DNA of 64,000 nucleotides. Origin: Cynocephalus volans. Taxonomy: Eukaryota > Chordata > Mammalia > Dermoptera > Cynocephalidae. Positions 46,321-57,373 of this stretch are shown here, piece by piece. The number at the start of each line of letters is the position of its first letter. The stretch's first letter is position 1. The stretch is from the NCBI RefSeq assembly GCF_027409185.1, contig NC_084463.1, forward strand, positions 66,387,852 to 66,451,851. Reading direction: 5' to 3'. Below the pieces are notes generated by a model. The model ran no database searches. It saw only the letters and a program-made list of their open reading frames with translations, and was not told the origin of the DNA. The position numbers and the translations under genes were made by a program.

Positions 46321-47010
46321 GTAAGAGAATATTTAAAATGCTTTAACTTTCTAATTTGCCTTTAATAAACTAAGACATTTATATAAATGCAATTTTACTT
46401 GTAAAATTATGTTTTGTGGTTTTTAATACAATTAGTGAAAACAGCTATGAAATGGGATATGTTTTGTTAAAATAAGTTTCCCATAGGAAGCCAGTTTAAA
46501 GGTATACTAGATTAATAAATCTAGGGCATATATATAGTTGAATGAATATTGACTTTAGGTTAATATCATTGTATTAAAAATGAACCCTTTCATCTTTTGT
46601 TTCAGTGTACATACTGAATTAGAGACTATAAGAATGCTTTAATTTCAAGACACCTAAAAATTCTGGATAAAATATAACATAAGCATGTAAGGAAGTGCTG
46701 AAGCTGGTGGCTTTCCAGGTGGCATCACACAATCCTGATAATCTTGAATTTCAATTTTAATGGGTCCTTAGGGATAGGACATAAAGGCAAGAGCCTGCAT
46801 GAGTTGGGAAAACCTGATTGATGAACCCCTATAAATCTGGGACCCTGCAGGAATATACCCTTAATGAAAGGATGAAGTTGAGGAAATGATGAATTTGAGG
46901 AAAAATCCAGTTGAAGGCAAGAAAATTTACCTGTCTTGTCAGGTGTGGGAGCACACTAATTATATATCTCCTCTTGATATTGGGGATATCATTTCTTTGG
47001 TATTCTAGGC

Positions 47011-47201
47011 TAGTGTTTTTCAAAATATTGGTCATGAAATTAATTTATTGCTATCAGCACTTAAAAATATAAAATACCAGCTATGTATTACATGTAATAA
47101 AGGTGTATTTTGTTTCCTTAAACTTTTGTTTTGGACACACACACACACTCACGCTGTCTTTCACTATGGGTCAAGGTCACAGAAAAGTTTGAAAGCCAGT
47201 G
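47011..47201. mobile_element. hAT-type MITE remnant
   Basis: Left 'tagtgtttttcaaaatattgg' and right 'gaaaagtttgaaagccagtg' are imperfect inverted repeats. The interior 'cactatgggtcaaggtcaca' fits MER5/MER58-like hAT elements. A CA microsatellite lies inside. Confidence 0.55.
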
Positions 47202-47639
47202 CTTGAGGCTGTGTCTGTGTCCTCTTCTGTTCTTATGCATGCATTGTGCTAAATGCTATAGAACTATAGCACTTATCAACAGACCCAGTCTGTACCTTAT
47301 ACCAATTCTTCAGCCTTCTTTCAAAAGCAGATCTCCTTACCCCAGTTCTTGGCTTTATATGGCGAGACTGGCTCCATTCTTCTGTCTTAACTGGAGCACT
47401 TTTAGTATTTATTATCTTATGCAAATTGAATGCAGAACTATTGTTTTCTGCTTGCACACAGGGCCCAGTAGACCTATGGCTTCAGTTCTGCTTACTGCTT
47501 TGCAAGTCTCTTCTGTTTTTCGTCCACAGAGATAGTTATCTTATTTTGAACTCAAGTATGTTTTATATTGTGTATATCTCTCCTATTTGTCCAGAACAGG
47601 GAGATTGTGATGAAGTGGAATCTTACTAAGCCATTTTGA

Positions 47640-48180
47640 CTAGAAGACCTGAACATGTTTTAGAGATCGATTCACTTTGACATATTTTATTTGTTTCATT
47701 CTTTTTCATTACTGTATAGTCTTTCATCATCTTACTATGCCACACTGTAAATATCTATTCCTCTACTTATGCACACTTATATTGTTTACTGTTTTTCACT
47801 ATTACAAACAGTGCTACAATGAAGGACCTTAGATATAACAATTGGTACTGCCCCAGCAATATGTTTCTTTTCCAGTACTAAGTACCTATAATTATCAAAC
47901 TTTAAAATTTTTGCCAGATTAATTAATGGGTGAGAAATGGCATTTTATTGTTTTTCTCAGGTTACTACAAGAGATCTTTTCATGCATTTTGGTCATTCAG
48001 ATTTCTTGTACTGTGACCTGCTTGTTTATGATTTTGCTTACTTTTCTGTTAGGTTCATTTGTCTTTTTCTTACTGATTTGTAGAAGTTCTTCTATATTTA
48101 GTCCTTGTCTCATATATTTTCAGATAGTATCTCACAACTTGTCTGGCCTCTTGTCAGTTCTCCTCCTCAGTATATAATCT
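47640..48180 (-). mobile_element. Old LINE-1 3' region, antisense
   Basis: 'cattactgtatagtctttca', 'acaaacagtgctacaatgaa', 'agaagttcttctatatttag', 'tctggcctcttgtcagttct'. Diverged. Confidence 0.5.
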
Positions 48181-48668
48181 AGCTTTTTTTTTTTTTATCC
48201 TGTTGAGTATCTGCTGTGTATCTGAGTGTTTAGATAAGACCATTGGAAGAAATTCGTTAATTATAGGTACTGAGAGATTTTGTAGTAAATTAACAAAGCA
48301 GGTGACAGAACCTTTTTTGCTACAAACTACTGTAAAGGATCAAACCTCCAAGTTAAACATTAACTTAAATTTTGTCCTTTGAAGAGTCTTTTTTGTCAGC
48401 TCGTAGATACATTTAAAAAGCTTTTTCTTTAAACATTTTATCCAACATTTTTCTTTTCAATATTATGGTTGGTTCATACTCTTGGAAACTGAAGGTGCTA
48501 ATGGTTAACACTTTCCTTCTCTCTCCATCCTATTGCCATTATTCTTGTAGGAAGCATTTTTTCACCCCCTCAGGTCAAGTTAGATATCATTAGAAGGTAG
48601 TTCTATAGCACCCTTTACTTTCATAGCACTTATCTATGTTAATGTTGCTTAATTGTCTTTCTCCCTTC

Positions 48669-48671
<3 letters not shown>

Positions 48672-48700
<29 letters not shown>

Positions 48701-48856
48701 ATTTTATTTTGTCGATATACATTGTGGCTGATTATTGCTCCCCATCACCAAAACCTCCCTCCCTTCTCCTTCCCCCCTCCCCCCCAGCAATGTCCTTTCT
48801 GTTTGCTTGTCGTATCAACTTCAAATAATTGTGGTTGTTATATCTTCTTCCCCCCC

Positions 48857-48904
<48 letters not shown>

Positions 48905-50204
48905 TTATATATTAATTTTTAGCTCCCACCAATAAGTGAGAACATGTGGTATTTCTCTTTCTGTGCCTGACTTGTTTCACTTAATATAATTCTCTCAAGG
49001 TCCATCCGTGTTGTTGCAAATGGCAGTATTTCATTCGTTTTTATAGCTGAGTAGTATTCCATTGTGTAGATGTACCACATTTTCCATATCCACTCATCTG
49101 ATGATGGGCATTTGGGCTGGTTCCAACTCTTGGCTATTGTAAAGAGTGCTGCGATAAACATTGGGGAACAGGTATACCTTCGACTTGATGATTTCCATTC
49201 CTCTGGGTATATTCCCAACAGTGGGATAGCTGGGTCATATGGTAGATCTATCTGCAATTGTTTGAGGAACCTCCATACGATTTTCCATAGAGGCTGCACC
49301 ATTTTGCAGTCCCACCAACAATGTATGAGAGTTCCTTTTTCTCCGCAGCCTCGCCAGCATTTATCGTTCATAGTCTTTTGGATTTTAGCCATCCTAACTG
49401 GGGTTAGATGGTATCTCAATGTGGTTTTGATTTGCATTTCCCAGATGCTGAGTGATGTTGAGCATTTTTTCATATGTCTGTTGGCCATTTGAATATCTTC
49501 CTTAGAGAAATGCCTATTTAGCTCTTTTGCCCATTTTTTAATTGGGTTGCTTGTTTTCTTCTTGTACAGTTGTTTGAGTTCCTTATATATTCTGGAAAAA
49601 ACTATCCAGACATTTATATGGAACAATAAAAGACCACGCATAGCCAAAGCAATGCTGAGCAAAAAAAATAAAGCTGGAGGCATAACACTACCTGACTTTA
49701 AGCTATACTACAAAGCTATAATAACCAAAACAGTATGGTACTGGCATAAAAACAGACACACTGACCAATGGAATAGAATAGAGAATCCAGAAATCAACCC
49801 ATACACTTACTGTCAGCTGATCTTTGACAAAGGCACCGAGCCTATTCAGTGGCGAAGGGACTGCCTCTTCAGCAAATTGTGCTGGGATAACTGGATATCC
49901 ATATGCAGGAGAATGAAACTAGATCCATACCTCTCGCCGTATACTAAAATCAACTCAAAATGGATTAAGGATTTAAATATACACCCTGAAACAATAAAAC
50001 TTCTTAAAGAAAACATAGGAGAAACACTTCAGGAAATTGGACTGGGCACAGACTTCATGAATACAACCCCAAAAGCACGGGCAACCAAAGGAAAAATAAA
50101 CAAATGGGATTATATCAAACTAAAAAGCTTCTGCACAGCAAAAGAAACAATTAAAAGAGTTAAAAGACAACCAACAGAGTGGGAGAAAATATTTGCAAAA
50201 TATA
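48672..50204 (-). mobile_element. Young LINE-1 with 5' inversion (twin priming)
   Basis: Left part (48672-49592) is antisense: poly(A) complement with ATTT units, L1 3' UTR with a C-run (complement of a G-run) and (TG)n, then ORF2 C-terminus. Right part (about 49593-50204) is upstream ORF2 in plus orientation, reading [17 protein letters not shown] and [20 protein letters not shown]. The junction 'tatatattctgg|aaaaaactatcc' joins neighbouring ORF2 positions head to head. A 17-bp target repeat tgtctttctcccttctt flanks the whole (48654-48670 and 50205-50221), so it is one event. Sits in the CWF19L2 intron between exons 5 and 6. Confidence 0.93.
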
Positions 50205-50221
50205 TGTCTTTCTCCCTTCTT

Positions 50222-51150
50222 TAGACCATAATTTCTTTGATGGCAAGGACCATGCCCACCTTATTCATTATAGCCCAGTGCCTGGCGTAGTGCATGGAAT
50301 GCAGGAAGCAGTTGGATTGTGATTAGGTTACCATCATCTCTTGCCTAGATTACTGCCACCATTTTCTGACTGGATTGTGTCTCTAATCTTGCTCTTTTCC
50401 AGGGTTTTTTCCACACTGAGAATAGTTTGTAGTTTGTGTGATACAAGCTGATCACTTTCATGAGTCACCATTGCCCCCAGCATAAAACCTCAAGAACAGT
50501 TCAAAATGACTCATGTGACCTAGTCCTTGATTGTTCTACAATCTAATGGCTTGTCACTACTTACTCACACTTCTAAGTTTTAGCCAGTCTGAATTCCTTT
50601 AAGTTCCCTGAGAATGCTGTGATTTCTCTTTCTCTAGGGTTTCATGAGCTATTGTTATTTCTATCAGGAGCATCTTTATGTCCCTCTGGCCTTTAAAAAA
50701 AAAAAGAAAACTTAGCTAATTTCTACCCATCCTTAGGTCTAAGACTGTATATATTATTTCTTCTTGGAAGGCTTTCAGTGTGAGAGGGGTTTGAATTCTT
50801 TGTGTGGCTTTAGCGCTCTGTGTGTCTACCTTCAAAGCACTTATCAATTACTTATTTATTCTCTGTTTTTCTCACTATATCCCAAGCTACCAAGGGCTGA
50901 GTCAGAATTATTGACAGTTACATCTTCTACATGTAGTACAATTCTGAGACATGGTAGACATTGAATAAAAACATTGAATGAATGTGAATTTAGACATTAT
51001 TTCCTGCAAGTTACAGAACAGCGTGTCTTAAGAGTGTTTTAAATGATTTGTACAGGGTTACAACTGTTAACTGCATCTCAGTTTAATTATTAGTATATTT
51101 TTTGATGGGTTTATATTTAAATTCTGACTTTTGAAAATGTTTTGTTCTAG
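50222..51150 (+). other. Intronic stretch before CWF19L2 exon 6
   Basis: Moderately AT-rich, with no exon. 50222-50600 and 50600-50960 have weak ancient LINE character only ('cataaaacctcaagaacagt', 'cctttaagttccctgagaat'). Confidence 0.3.
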
Positions 51151-51244
51151 TCCAAACTGCTGGAAAGAGAATTGAATCCATTCTGGAAGGATGGTGGGAC
51201 AGGTCTTCCACCAGAAGACTGTAGTGTATCATCACTTACTAAAG
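51151..51244 (+). CDS. CWF19L2: CWF19L2 exon 6
   Basis: 94 bp, 31 codons plus one base: [20 protein letters not shown], then [11 protein letters not shown], ending AAAG|GTATTC (phase 1). Intact. Confidence 0.93.
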
Positions 51245-51738
51245 GTATTCCTATGTTTTGGTTGTAAACACATAGGCATTTCTGATAACTTGATGTTCCT
51301 GAGGGAATGATCTGAGTTTACATAAGACAAAGCATTGATAAAATGTTTACAATCTTTTAAAGCCTTACTTAAGTTATTAGTACTTGAGAAGATTATTTTA
51401 ATTATGATGTATTTGGGAGCAAAGATGATTAAATATGCATTTTTATGTTGATCATGTTTTCATAAATGAATTTCTGTTTTAAATGGATTAATGCAAAGTA
51501 TGATTCTGTGAGGATATAATAATGCTTTTGGTATGTTACATTCCGTAATAAGATGTAAAAATTTTAAGTCTGAGAAATTTCATGAAAATAATGTATAAAC
51601 ATTAAAGATATAGTTTCATATCTTCAGAAATTCCTACTTTGCCAGCATTCTTAAAATTTGTATTGATCTTAGGAGAGTACTGTTATTTTCCAGCAGATGG
51701 AGACAAAATATTTGTGTCACATAAGCATACATAATTTT

Positions 51739-51912
51739 TTTTTTCCTTTTTTTTAAAGGATGACCAGTAGGGGGATCTTAACCCTTGACTTGGTGTTGTC
51801 AGCACCACGCTCTCCCAAGTGAGCCAACCAGCCATCCTTATATAGGGATCCGAACCTGTGGCCTTGGTTTTATCAGCACCACACTCTCCCAAATGAGCCA
51901 TGGGCCAGCCCT
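51739..51912 (-). mobile_element. t-SINE dimer
   Basis: Two tRNA-Ile-like units in tandem on the minus strand. One has 'accagtagggggatcttaac', 'ccttgacttggtgttgtcag', 'gagccaaccagcca'; the other 'tatagggatccgaacctgtg', 'gccttggttttatcagcacc', 'atgggccagccct'. The 15-bp target repeat agcatacataatttt flanks it (51724-51738 and 51913-51927). Confidence 0.92.
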
Positions 51913-52032
51913 AGCATACATAATTTTAAACATACTTAAAAAATCTTATATGCCTATTAAGTGCTGCATTGATAATTCAATGAAAAATTTATTTAATAGC
52001 AACTGTAGACATATAAAGTTCTTTTTGAAATA

Positions 52033-52375
52033 CAGATAGTCCCCACTATATGATGGTTCAACTTATTTTTCACTTTACTGTGGTGCAAAAGTGATATGTA
52101 CTTTAAGTACCCATGCAACCATTTTGTTTTTCGCTTTCAGTACAGTATTCAATAAATTACATGAGATATTGAACATTTTATTATAAAAGAGGCTTTGTGT
52201 TAGATGATTTTGCCCAACTGTAGGCTAATATGAGTGTTCTGAGCATGTTTAAGGAAGGCTAGGCTAAGCTTTGGTGTTTGGTAGGTTTGGTGTATTAAAT
52301 GCATTTTTGATTTATGATATTTTCAGCTTACGATGGGTTTATCTGGATTACCCATCATGAGTCGAGGGGTATCTG
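52033..52375. mobile_element. Tigger-like (pogo) non-autonomous transposon
   Basis: Ends 'cagatagtccccactatatg' and 'catgagtcgaggggtatctg' are inverted, with TA duplicated outside (52031-52032 and 52376-52377). Interior 'cagtattcaataaattacat', 'gaggctttgtgttagatgat', 'ttaaggaaggctaggctaag'. Confidence 0.8.
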
Positions 52376-52939
52376 TATTGTTTTAGAGGAACTTAAAAAA
52401 AAGTTTGGGGAGCAGTAAGTTAGCGCAGTGACCCATTAGTATATAGGGCTGATTTTATGAGCTAAGCTTTTACGAACCCTTTTGTCAGAGGGCAGTCAAT
52501 AGATTCATCTTTGGGGAAAACCTAGAATTGACAAGCCCAATATTTGTAGTCAACAGGTTCTTAACTTCATTGAGTAGAGAAGAGCCCAAATTCCACCTTA
52601 GATAATATCTTTTAGCTGGCTGAAACAGCGGAATCAAAGATACTAGGAGGAAAATGACCTCAAATAAAGCTTTTAGAGGGCCTTTCTCCCCTTCACCTTC
52701 ACATCATGATTTCACCACTTCCCTTTCCAATATTGTATTTATTTAGAATGAAGAAAAATGGCAGAAAGCTTCTGTCAAAGGCTTAGATCCCAGAGTTGAA
52801 ATTAAATTTTAAAAAATGATCTGCAGGTTTTTCTGCATATGCAGATAGCGGTATCATTCTGTTTGAATTAATGATACAGCTGAAATTGTTAGGCACGTTA
52901 AAGTATTATAGCACTAGTATTAAGGAGGTAGAGGTGACT

Positions 52940-53130
52940 AGAATTTTGGCATTTCCACTTATTAGCTTTTGATTTTGGAAAAGTTTCCTGACCTTTCTGA
53001 GCCCAATTTATTCATCTGTATTAGGGAATAAGGATGGTACCTATGTTATGTAATTATTGTGAAGATTACACGAGAAAAATCTTTTACTGTTGTATCAGGA
53101 ATATAGTATATACTCAATAATGATGATGAT
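52940..53130 (+). mobile_element. MIR SINE
   Basis: 'gatttccac'-like head degraded, then 'ttggaaaagtttcctgacct', 'ttctgagcccaatttattca', 'taattattgtgaagattaca' and 'atactcaataatgatgatga'. Confidence 0.65.
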
Positions 53131-53185
53131 GTCAAGTACTTGTTCTGTGATTAAATGTTTTGAGAAGGTTTTATCCAGTTTTTTA

Positions 53186-53405
53186 TTTTTTTTTATTTTT
53201 TATTTATTTATTTATTTTTTTGGGAAATCAAATTGATATACTTTAATCTCAAATTTTTTTGTGTGTAGCAATTACAAATACTTTGCCTAAATGACTAACA
53301 TCTAGTATTAAGTTACAAGCAATTCAAAATTACATAACTATGTTTTCCTTTTCTGCACCATGATTTTCTCATCAAGAGAATAATGCATTATACTAGACAA
53401 ATTTC

Positions 53406-53436
<31 letters not shown>

Positions 53437-53592
53437 TATTTTGTCGATATACATTGTGGCTGATTATTGCTCCCCATCACCAAAACCTCCCTCCCTTCTC
53501 CCTCCCCCCTCCCCCCCAACAATGTCCTTTCTGTTTGCTTGTCGTATCAACTTCAAATAATTGTGGTTGTTATCTCTTCTTCCCCCCCCCCG

Positions 53593-53646
<54 letters not shown>

Positions 53647-54166
53647 TTATATATTAATTTTTAGCTCCCACCAATAAGTGAGAACATGTGGTATTTCTCT
53701 TTCTGTGCCTAACTTGTTTCACTTAATATAATTCTCTCAAGGTCCATCCATGTTGTTGCAAATGGCAGTATTTCATTCGTTTTTATAGCTGAGTAATATT
53801 CCATTGTGTAGATGTACCACATTTTCCGTATCCACTCATCCGATGATGGGCATTTGGGCTGGTTCCACCCCTTGGCTATTGTAAAGAGTGCTGCAATAAA
53901 CATTGGGAAACAGGTATACCTTCGACTTGATGATTTCCATTCCTCTGGGTATATACCCAACAGTGGGATAGCTGGGTCATATGGTAGATCTATCTGCAAT
54001 TGTTTGAGGAACCTCCATACCATTTTCCATAGAGGCTGCACCATTTTGCAGTCCCACCAACAATGTATGAGAGTTCCTTTTTCTCCGCAGCCTCGCCAGC
54101 ATTTATCGTTCATAGTCTTTTGGATTTTAGCCATCCTAACTGGGGTTAGATGGTATCTCAGTGTGG
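53186..54166 (-). mobile_element. Young LINE-1 carrying a 3' transduction
   Basis: In L1 sense (minus): 5'-truncated ORF2 C-terminus and 3' UTR (54166 to 53431) with AATAAA (complement at 53435-53440), a first poly(A) (about 53430-53411), about 180 bp of non-L1 DNA, then a second poly(A) (about 53220-53186). A 16-bp repeat tttatccagtttttta flanks the whole unit (53170-53185 and 54167-54182). Body nearly identical to the L1 at 48.7 kb. Lies in the CWF19L2 intron between exons 6 and 7. Confidence 0.92.
53221..53410 (-). other. Transduced 3' flank of a source L1
   Basis: Unique sequence between two poly(A) tracts of one insertion. A variant polyadenylation signal ATTAAA (complement at 53242-53247) sits about 21 bases before the outer poly(A), as expected for read-through transcription terminated downstream. 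It marks the donor locus elsewhere in the genome. Confidence 0.82.
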
Positions 54167-54329
54167 TTTATCCAGTTTTTTAGTAATGATTGAGGTACCG
54201 TATTTTCAAGAAAATTTGTTAATCTTTTCTTTCTTAGAAAATTAGGTGGAAAGTTAAGTAAACCATTTTCAGAGCTCATACACAATTATTTTAAATCATA
54301 TTTTAGTAATGGTAGTATTTGTACAATTT

Positions 54330-54535
54330 AGAGTTTACATGGCATATTTATACATTAGCTTATTTTCATAGCAACCATGTGAGGAGAGCAGAGTATATGT
54401 TATTGTTATCCTAATTTTATAGCTTAGGAAACTAAGGCTTAGAGTGGCCAGGTAATTTGCCTGTAGTCATGGGAATAATACTAGATCAGATCTTCTGATT
54501 CCTAGTCTAGGGTTAGTCACTCTAAATTCTTTACT
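54330..54535 (-). mobile_element. MIRb SINE
   Basis: 'tacattagcttattttcata', 'gcaaccatgtgaggagagca', 'aggaaactaaggcttagagt', 'gtaatttgcctgtagtcatg', 'tgattcctagtctaggg'. Confidence 0.8.
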
Positions 54536-54654
54536 AGAAGGCTATATTTTTTACCATGTAGTTAGTAGAAATTCTTGCTTACAGACTCTTTGGATGTGAT
54601 TTTGTTCTTCCTATTGATTTTTTTTCCCCTCTTTATTCTTTGACTTCTCTATTA

Positions 54655-54800
54655 GAAACTTTGTGTTGGAAAAACTTTCAAAGGTGGTTTAAATCAGCTA
54701 CCTTATTTTATAGGTAAAGAAGCAGAGGTCCAAAGAAGTTAATGACTTGGTTCAGATCTTACAACTATTTAGTAGTAGCAGCAAGAATAAACTCTAGGTC
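54655..54800 (-). mobile_element. MIR-type SINE fragment
   Basis: 'ttattttataggtaaagaag', 'gcagaggtccaaagaagtta', 'aatgacttggttcagatctt', 'agtagtagcagcaag'. Confidence 0.55.
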
Positions 54801-55875
54801 TCTAGATATTTAGTTTATTGTTGTTTCTATATTAGCCTGTCTTCTGAGAGAAATGGGGAATAGAACCTAGATTCATTTGGTTTTATTTTGTCTATAACAA
54901 TATAGCTTTGAATTATGATGGAAGCATATACTTAAGTCTCTTAATTTTTGACTTATTATAAAAAACAGATTTGAGATACAGGTATACCTCAAAAGCGGTA
55001 TGCCAGTGAATTTACTATAATTATTTGATATATCTTTGTCTCAGCATAGAGGACTAGGACTGTATTTTCTTTATGTTCTTACTTCCTACTATGTTTTACA
55101 AGTTATCACATTTATAGTAAATATTCATTGAATATTTGTTGATTGAATTTCAGGATGGTGCTGCAAGTTGGTATTTTTTTGTTTGCTTTTTGAGTATTAC
55201 GTTCAGTGATTTCTCTTATTAAAAATACTTCATCATTGCCCTCTGTAATTATAAGATTAATAGGGCTGTTGAAATAGAACATATTATCAACTGAAAATGA
55301 CATTATTATATAAATATTTCTAAAATTGTGGATTTAACTTGCAATTGAATTGGCTGAAAATTTTTATTCCTGTTAAATTTCCTTCATAAATGTCAACGTA
55401 GAGGAATAAAAGCAGTCTTACTTTTCCTCTGCTATTTTTTTCTTTGAACTATATTAATATCTTGGTGATTATTCAGGAAATTTTTACTGTGATCATCAGC
55501 ATTTATTAGTTTTGTCTATGGAATAAACAATTTAATTATATAGCTGGGACATTAATATAGGTGTTAACTTCTATGGGTTTCTTTTACTTATCACTGTGTA
55601 AATGGCAGATTTAGCCCAAGTTCCTTGATTAGCTCCACTGTTAATTTTGAACCCATAGACTATATAAATAAGAATGAAAGAGCAAGAGTAAAGTAAGGTT
55701 TTGAATGAAAAGTGAAATCATTGAGTTAACTAGAGATCTAGGTTTTGAAATGCATACTATTTTAAACCTGTAAAGAAAGGACACATTAACTTAGAAGAGA
55801 TTGCTTAGTAGAGATAAACTTTTGAGATTTGAATGAGGGAATAGAATTAGTTTGAACATAATTAATTTAAGGATT
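54800..55875. other. Intronic stretch, nothing recognised
   Basis: AT-rich intron of CWF19L2 with no exon, no clear repeat and only short chance frames. Confidence 0.4.
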
Positions 55876-55879
55876 GAAA

Positions 55880-56440
55880 AATCTGTTCTTTCTTTAAGTA
55901 AACTTAAAGAAGTAAACTTAAATAAGTGTACAGCAGACTGATCATTTTCACAAAGTGAAAACATCTGTGTAATCAGTGCACAGTTTGAGACACAGTATTA
56001 TGAGGTTACTTCCAAATGTTCATGAATAAATAAAATTGAAAGATAATACGAATCTTTCCATGAACTTTTTGATGTACTCTTGTATTTGCAACCCAGAAGC
56101 CCCATTTGTGGACCTTTTAGTCACTACCCTTTCACCAGAAGGTTTTCACTGTCCTGGTTTCCAGCACCAAAAATCAGTTATGTTCTCCTTTGCCCACATT
56201 TTGAGATTCATCCATATTGTTGTGTATAGTTGTAGTTCCTTCATTCTCCTTGCTATATAATAGTCTATTTTAGGAATATATCACACTCTATGTATCATTT
56301 CTATTGACGGTAGACATTTCCTGGGTTGTTTACAGGTTGAGATTATTGCTGTGAACATTCTTGTACATGCCTTTTGGACTCTGCATGGGTCCATTTTTGT
56401 TGGTTATATAGTTGGGGTAATCTTAAAGTGTCCTGTTTTT
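55880..56440 (-). mobile_element. Old LINE-1 3' region, antisense, with MITE inside
   Basis: 'cagactgatcattttcacaa' left of the MITE, then 'catttgtggaccttttagtc', 'gagattcatccatattgttg', 'ccttgctatataatagtcta', 'ttacaggttgagattattgc', 'ttcttgtacatgccttttgg'. Confidence 0.65.
56001..56082. mobile_element. Mariner-type MITE, copy 3
   Basis: 82 bp from 'tgaggttacttccaaatgtt' to 'gatgtactcttg', TA on both sides (55999-56000 as 'ta', 56083-56084). Interior 'aaaattgaaagataatacga' equals that of copies 1 and 2. Confidence 0.78.
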
Positions 56441-57006
56441 GGGCAAGGAAAATCAGGAACAGAATTTTAATTTAGGTAGTTGATTAGATTTTCTTTTTAT
56501 ACATATCAAAAGTGTGATGTGTACAGAAGGAAATATAAGCAGCTAAATAAATTTTGTTGAAGGTATTCAACTATTCATGATTGGTAATCATGACTAAAGT
56601 AGGATAATATGTTTTAACATACATTTCAGCATTATCTTCCGTAAACTTCTTATTTGTTCTTTGTGCTGCATCTGAGGTATCTTTTTCCCATCTATGTATG
56701 TGCCTTTATTCCTTATTTATTTCTGGGAATGTCCTCTCTACTCTTATCTTTTTTAGTAGAAATCTGACGCATTTTCCTGAGCCTGGTTTATGGATTTTTC
56801 CCTGACCTCCCAGTTACAAATAATTCTTCACTTTTCTCATATTCTATAACCCTTTACATTTTTTTAAATAAATAGTTATCACATATTATCTTCATTGTAA
56901 TTATTTATATTCTTTTATCCTTATTCTTTTAGATTGGAATTTTCTTGAGAGTAGTTTTATTTATCTTTTCCTTCTTCATAGTGATAAAACTCTGTATGTT
57001 GCATAA

Positions 57007-57090
57007 CAAGGGTACACTTCAAACAGTTAATGGGAAGATTCATATTACCTTTCAATTTTATTTTTCCGTGAACTTTTTGAAGTGCTCTTG
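57007..57090. mobile_element. Mariner-type MITE, copy 4 (inverted)
   Basis: From 'caagggtacacttcaaacag' to 'gaagtgctcttg'. The interior runs in opposite orientation ('cctttcaattttatttttcc'). TA follows at 57091-57092. In the same intron as copy 3. Confidence 0.75.
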
Positions 57091-57257
57091 TATATAGGCA
57101 ACCAGATATACGTTGACTTTTAAATGTGCTTATGATTTTTATATATTCAAAGAAAAATATTTAATTAGGTACTTCAGAAGTCATCATAAAAGCAATAAAT
57201 ATTAATTCTGTGGGAATCACATTAAAAGTACAACTAATTTTTAAAATTGGAATTTAG

Positions 57258-57373
57258 TTTCAGTAGTAGAAGACGGTGGATTAAGTTGGCTAAGGAAATC
57301 TTATCAACGAATGAAGGAACAAGCTGAGAAACAAAATAGAAATTTTGAGGACTTTGTAGCTGAAAGATATGGG
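57258..57373 (+). CDS. CWF19L2: CWF19L2 exon 7
   Basis: 116 bp completing the split codon from exon 6: (V)[19 protein letters not shown], then [19 protein letters not shown], ending GGG|GTGAGT. Acceptor 'ggaatttag'. Intact, charged and helical in character. Confidence 0.93.

Noticed and set aside
48919-49683. 254-codon minus-strand frame
   Set aside because: It is the C-terminal part of L1 ORF2 within a truncated, inverted copy, not a host gene.
49547-50224. 225-codon plus-strand frame
   Set aside because: It is the inverted upstream ORF2 segment of the same L1 insertion.
53599-53643. (TG)n tract with Cys/Val-repeat peptides
   Set aside because: Microsatellite within the L1 3' UTR; the peptides are artefacts.
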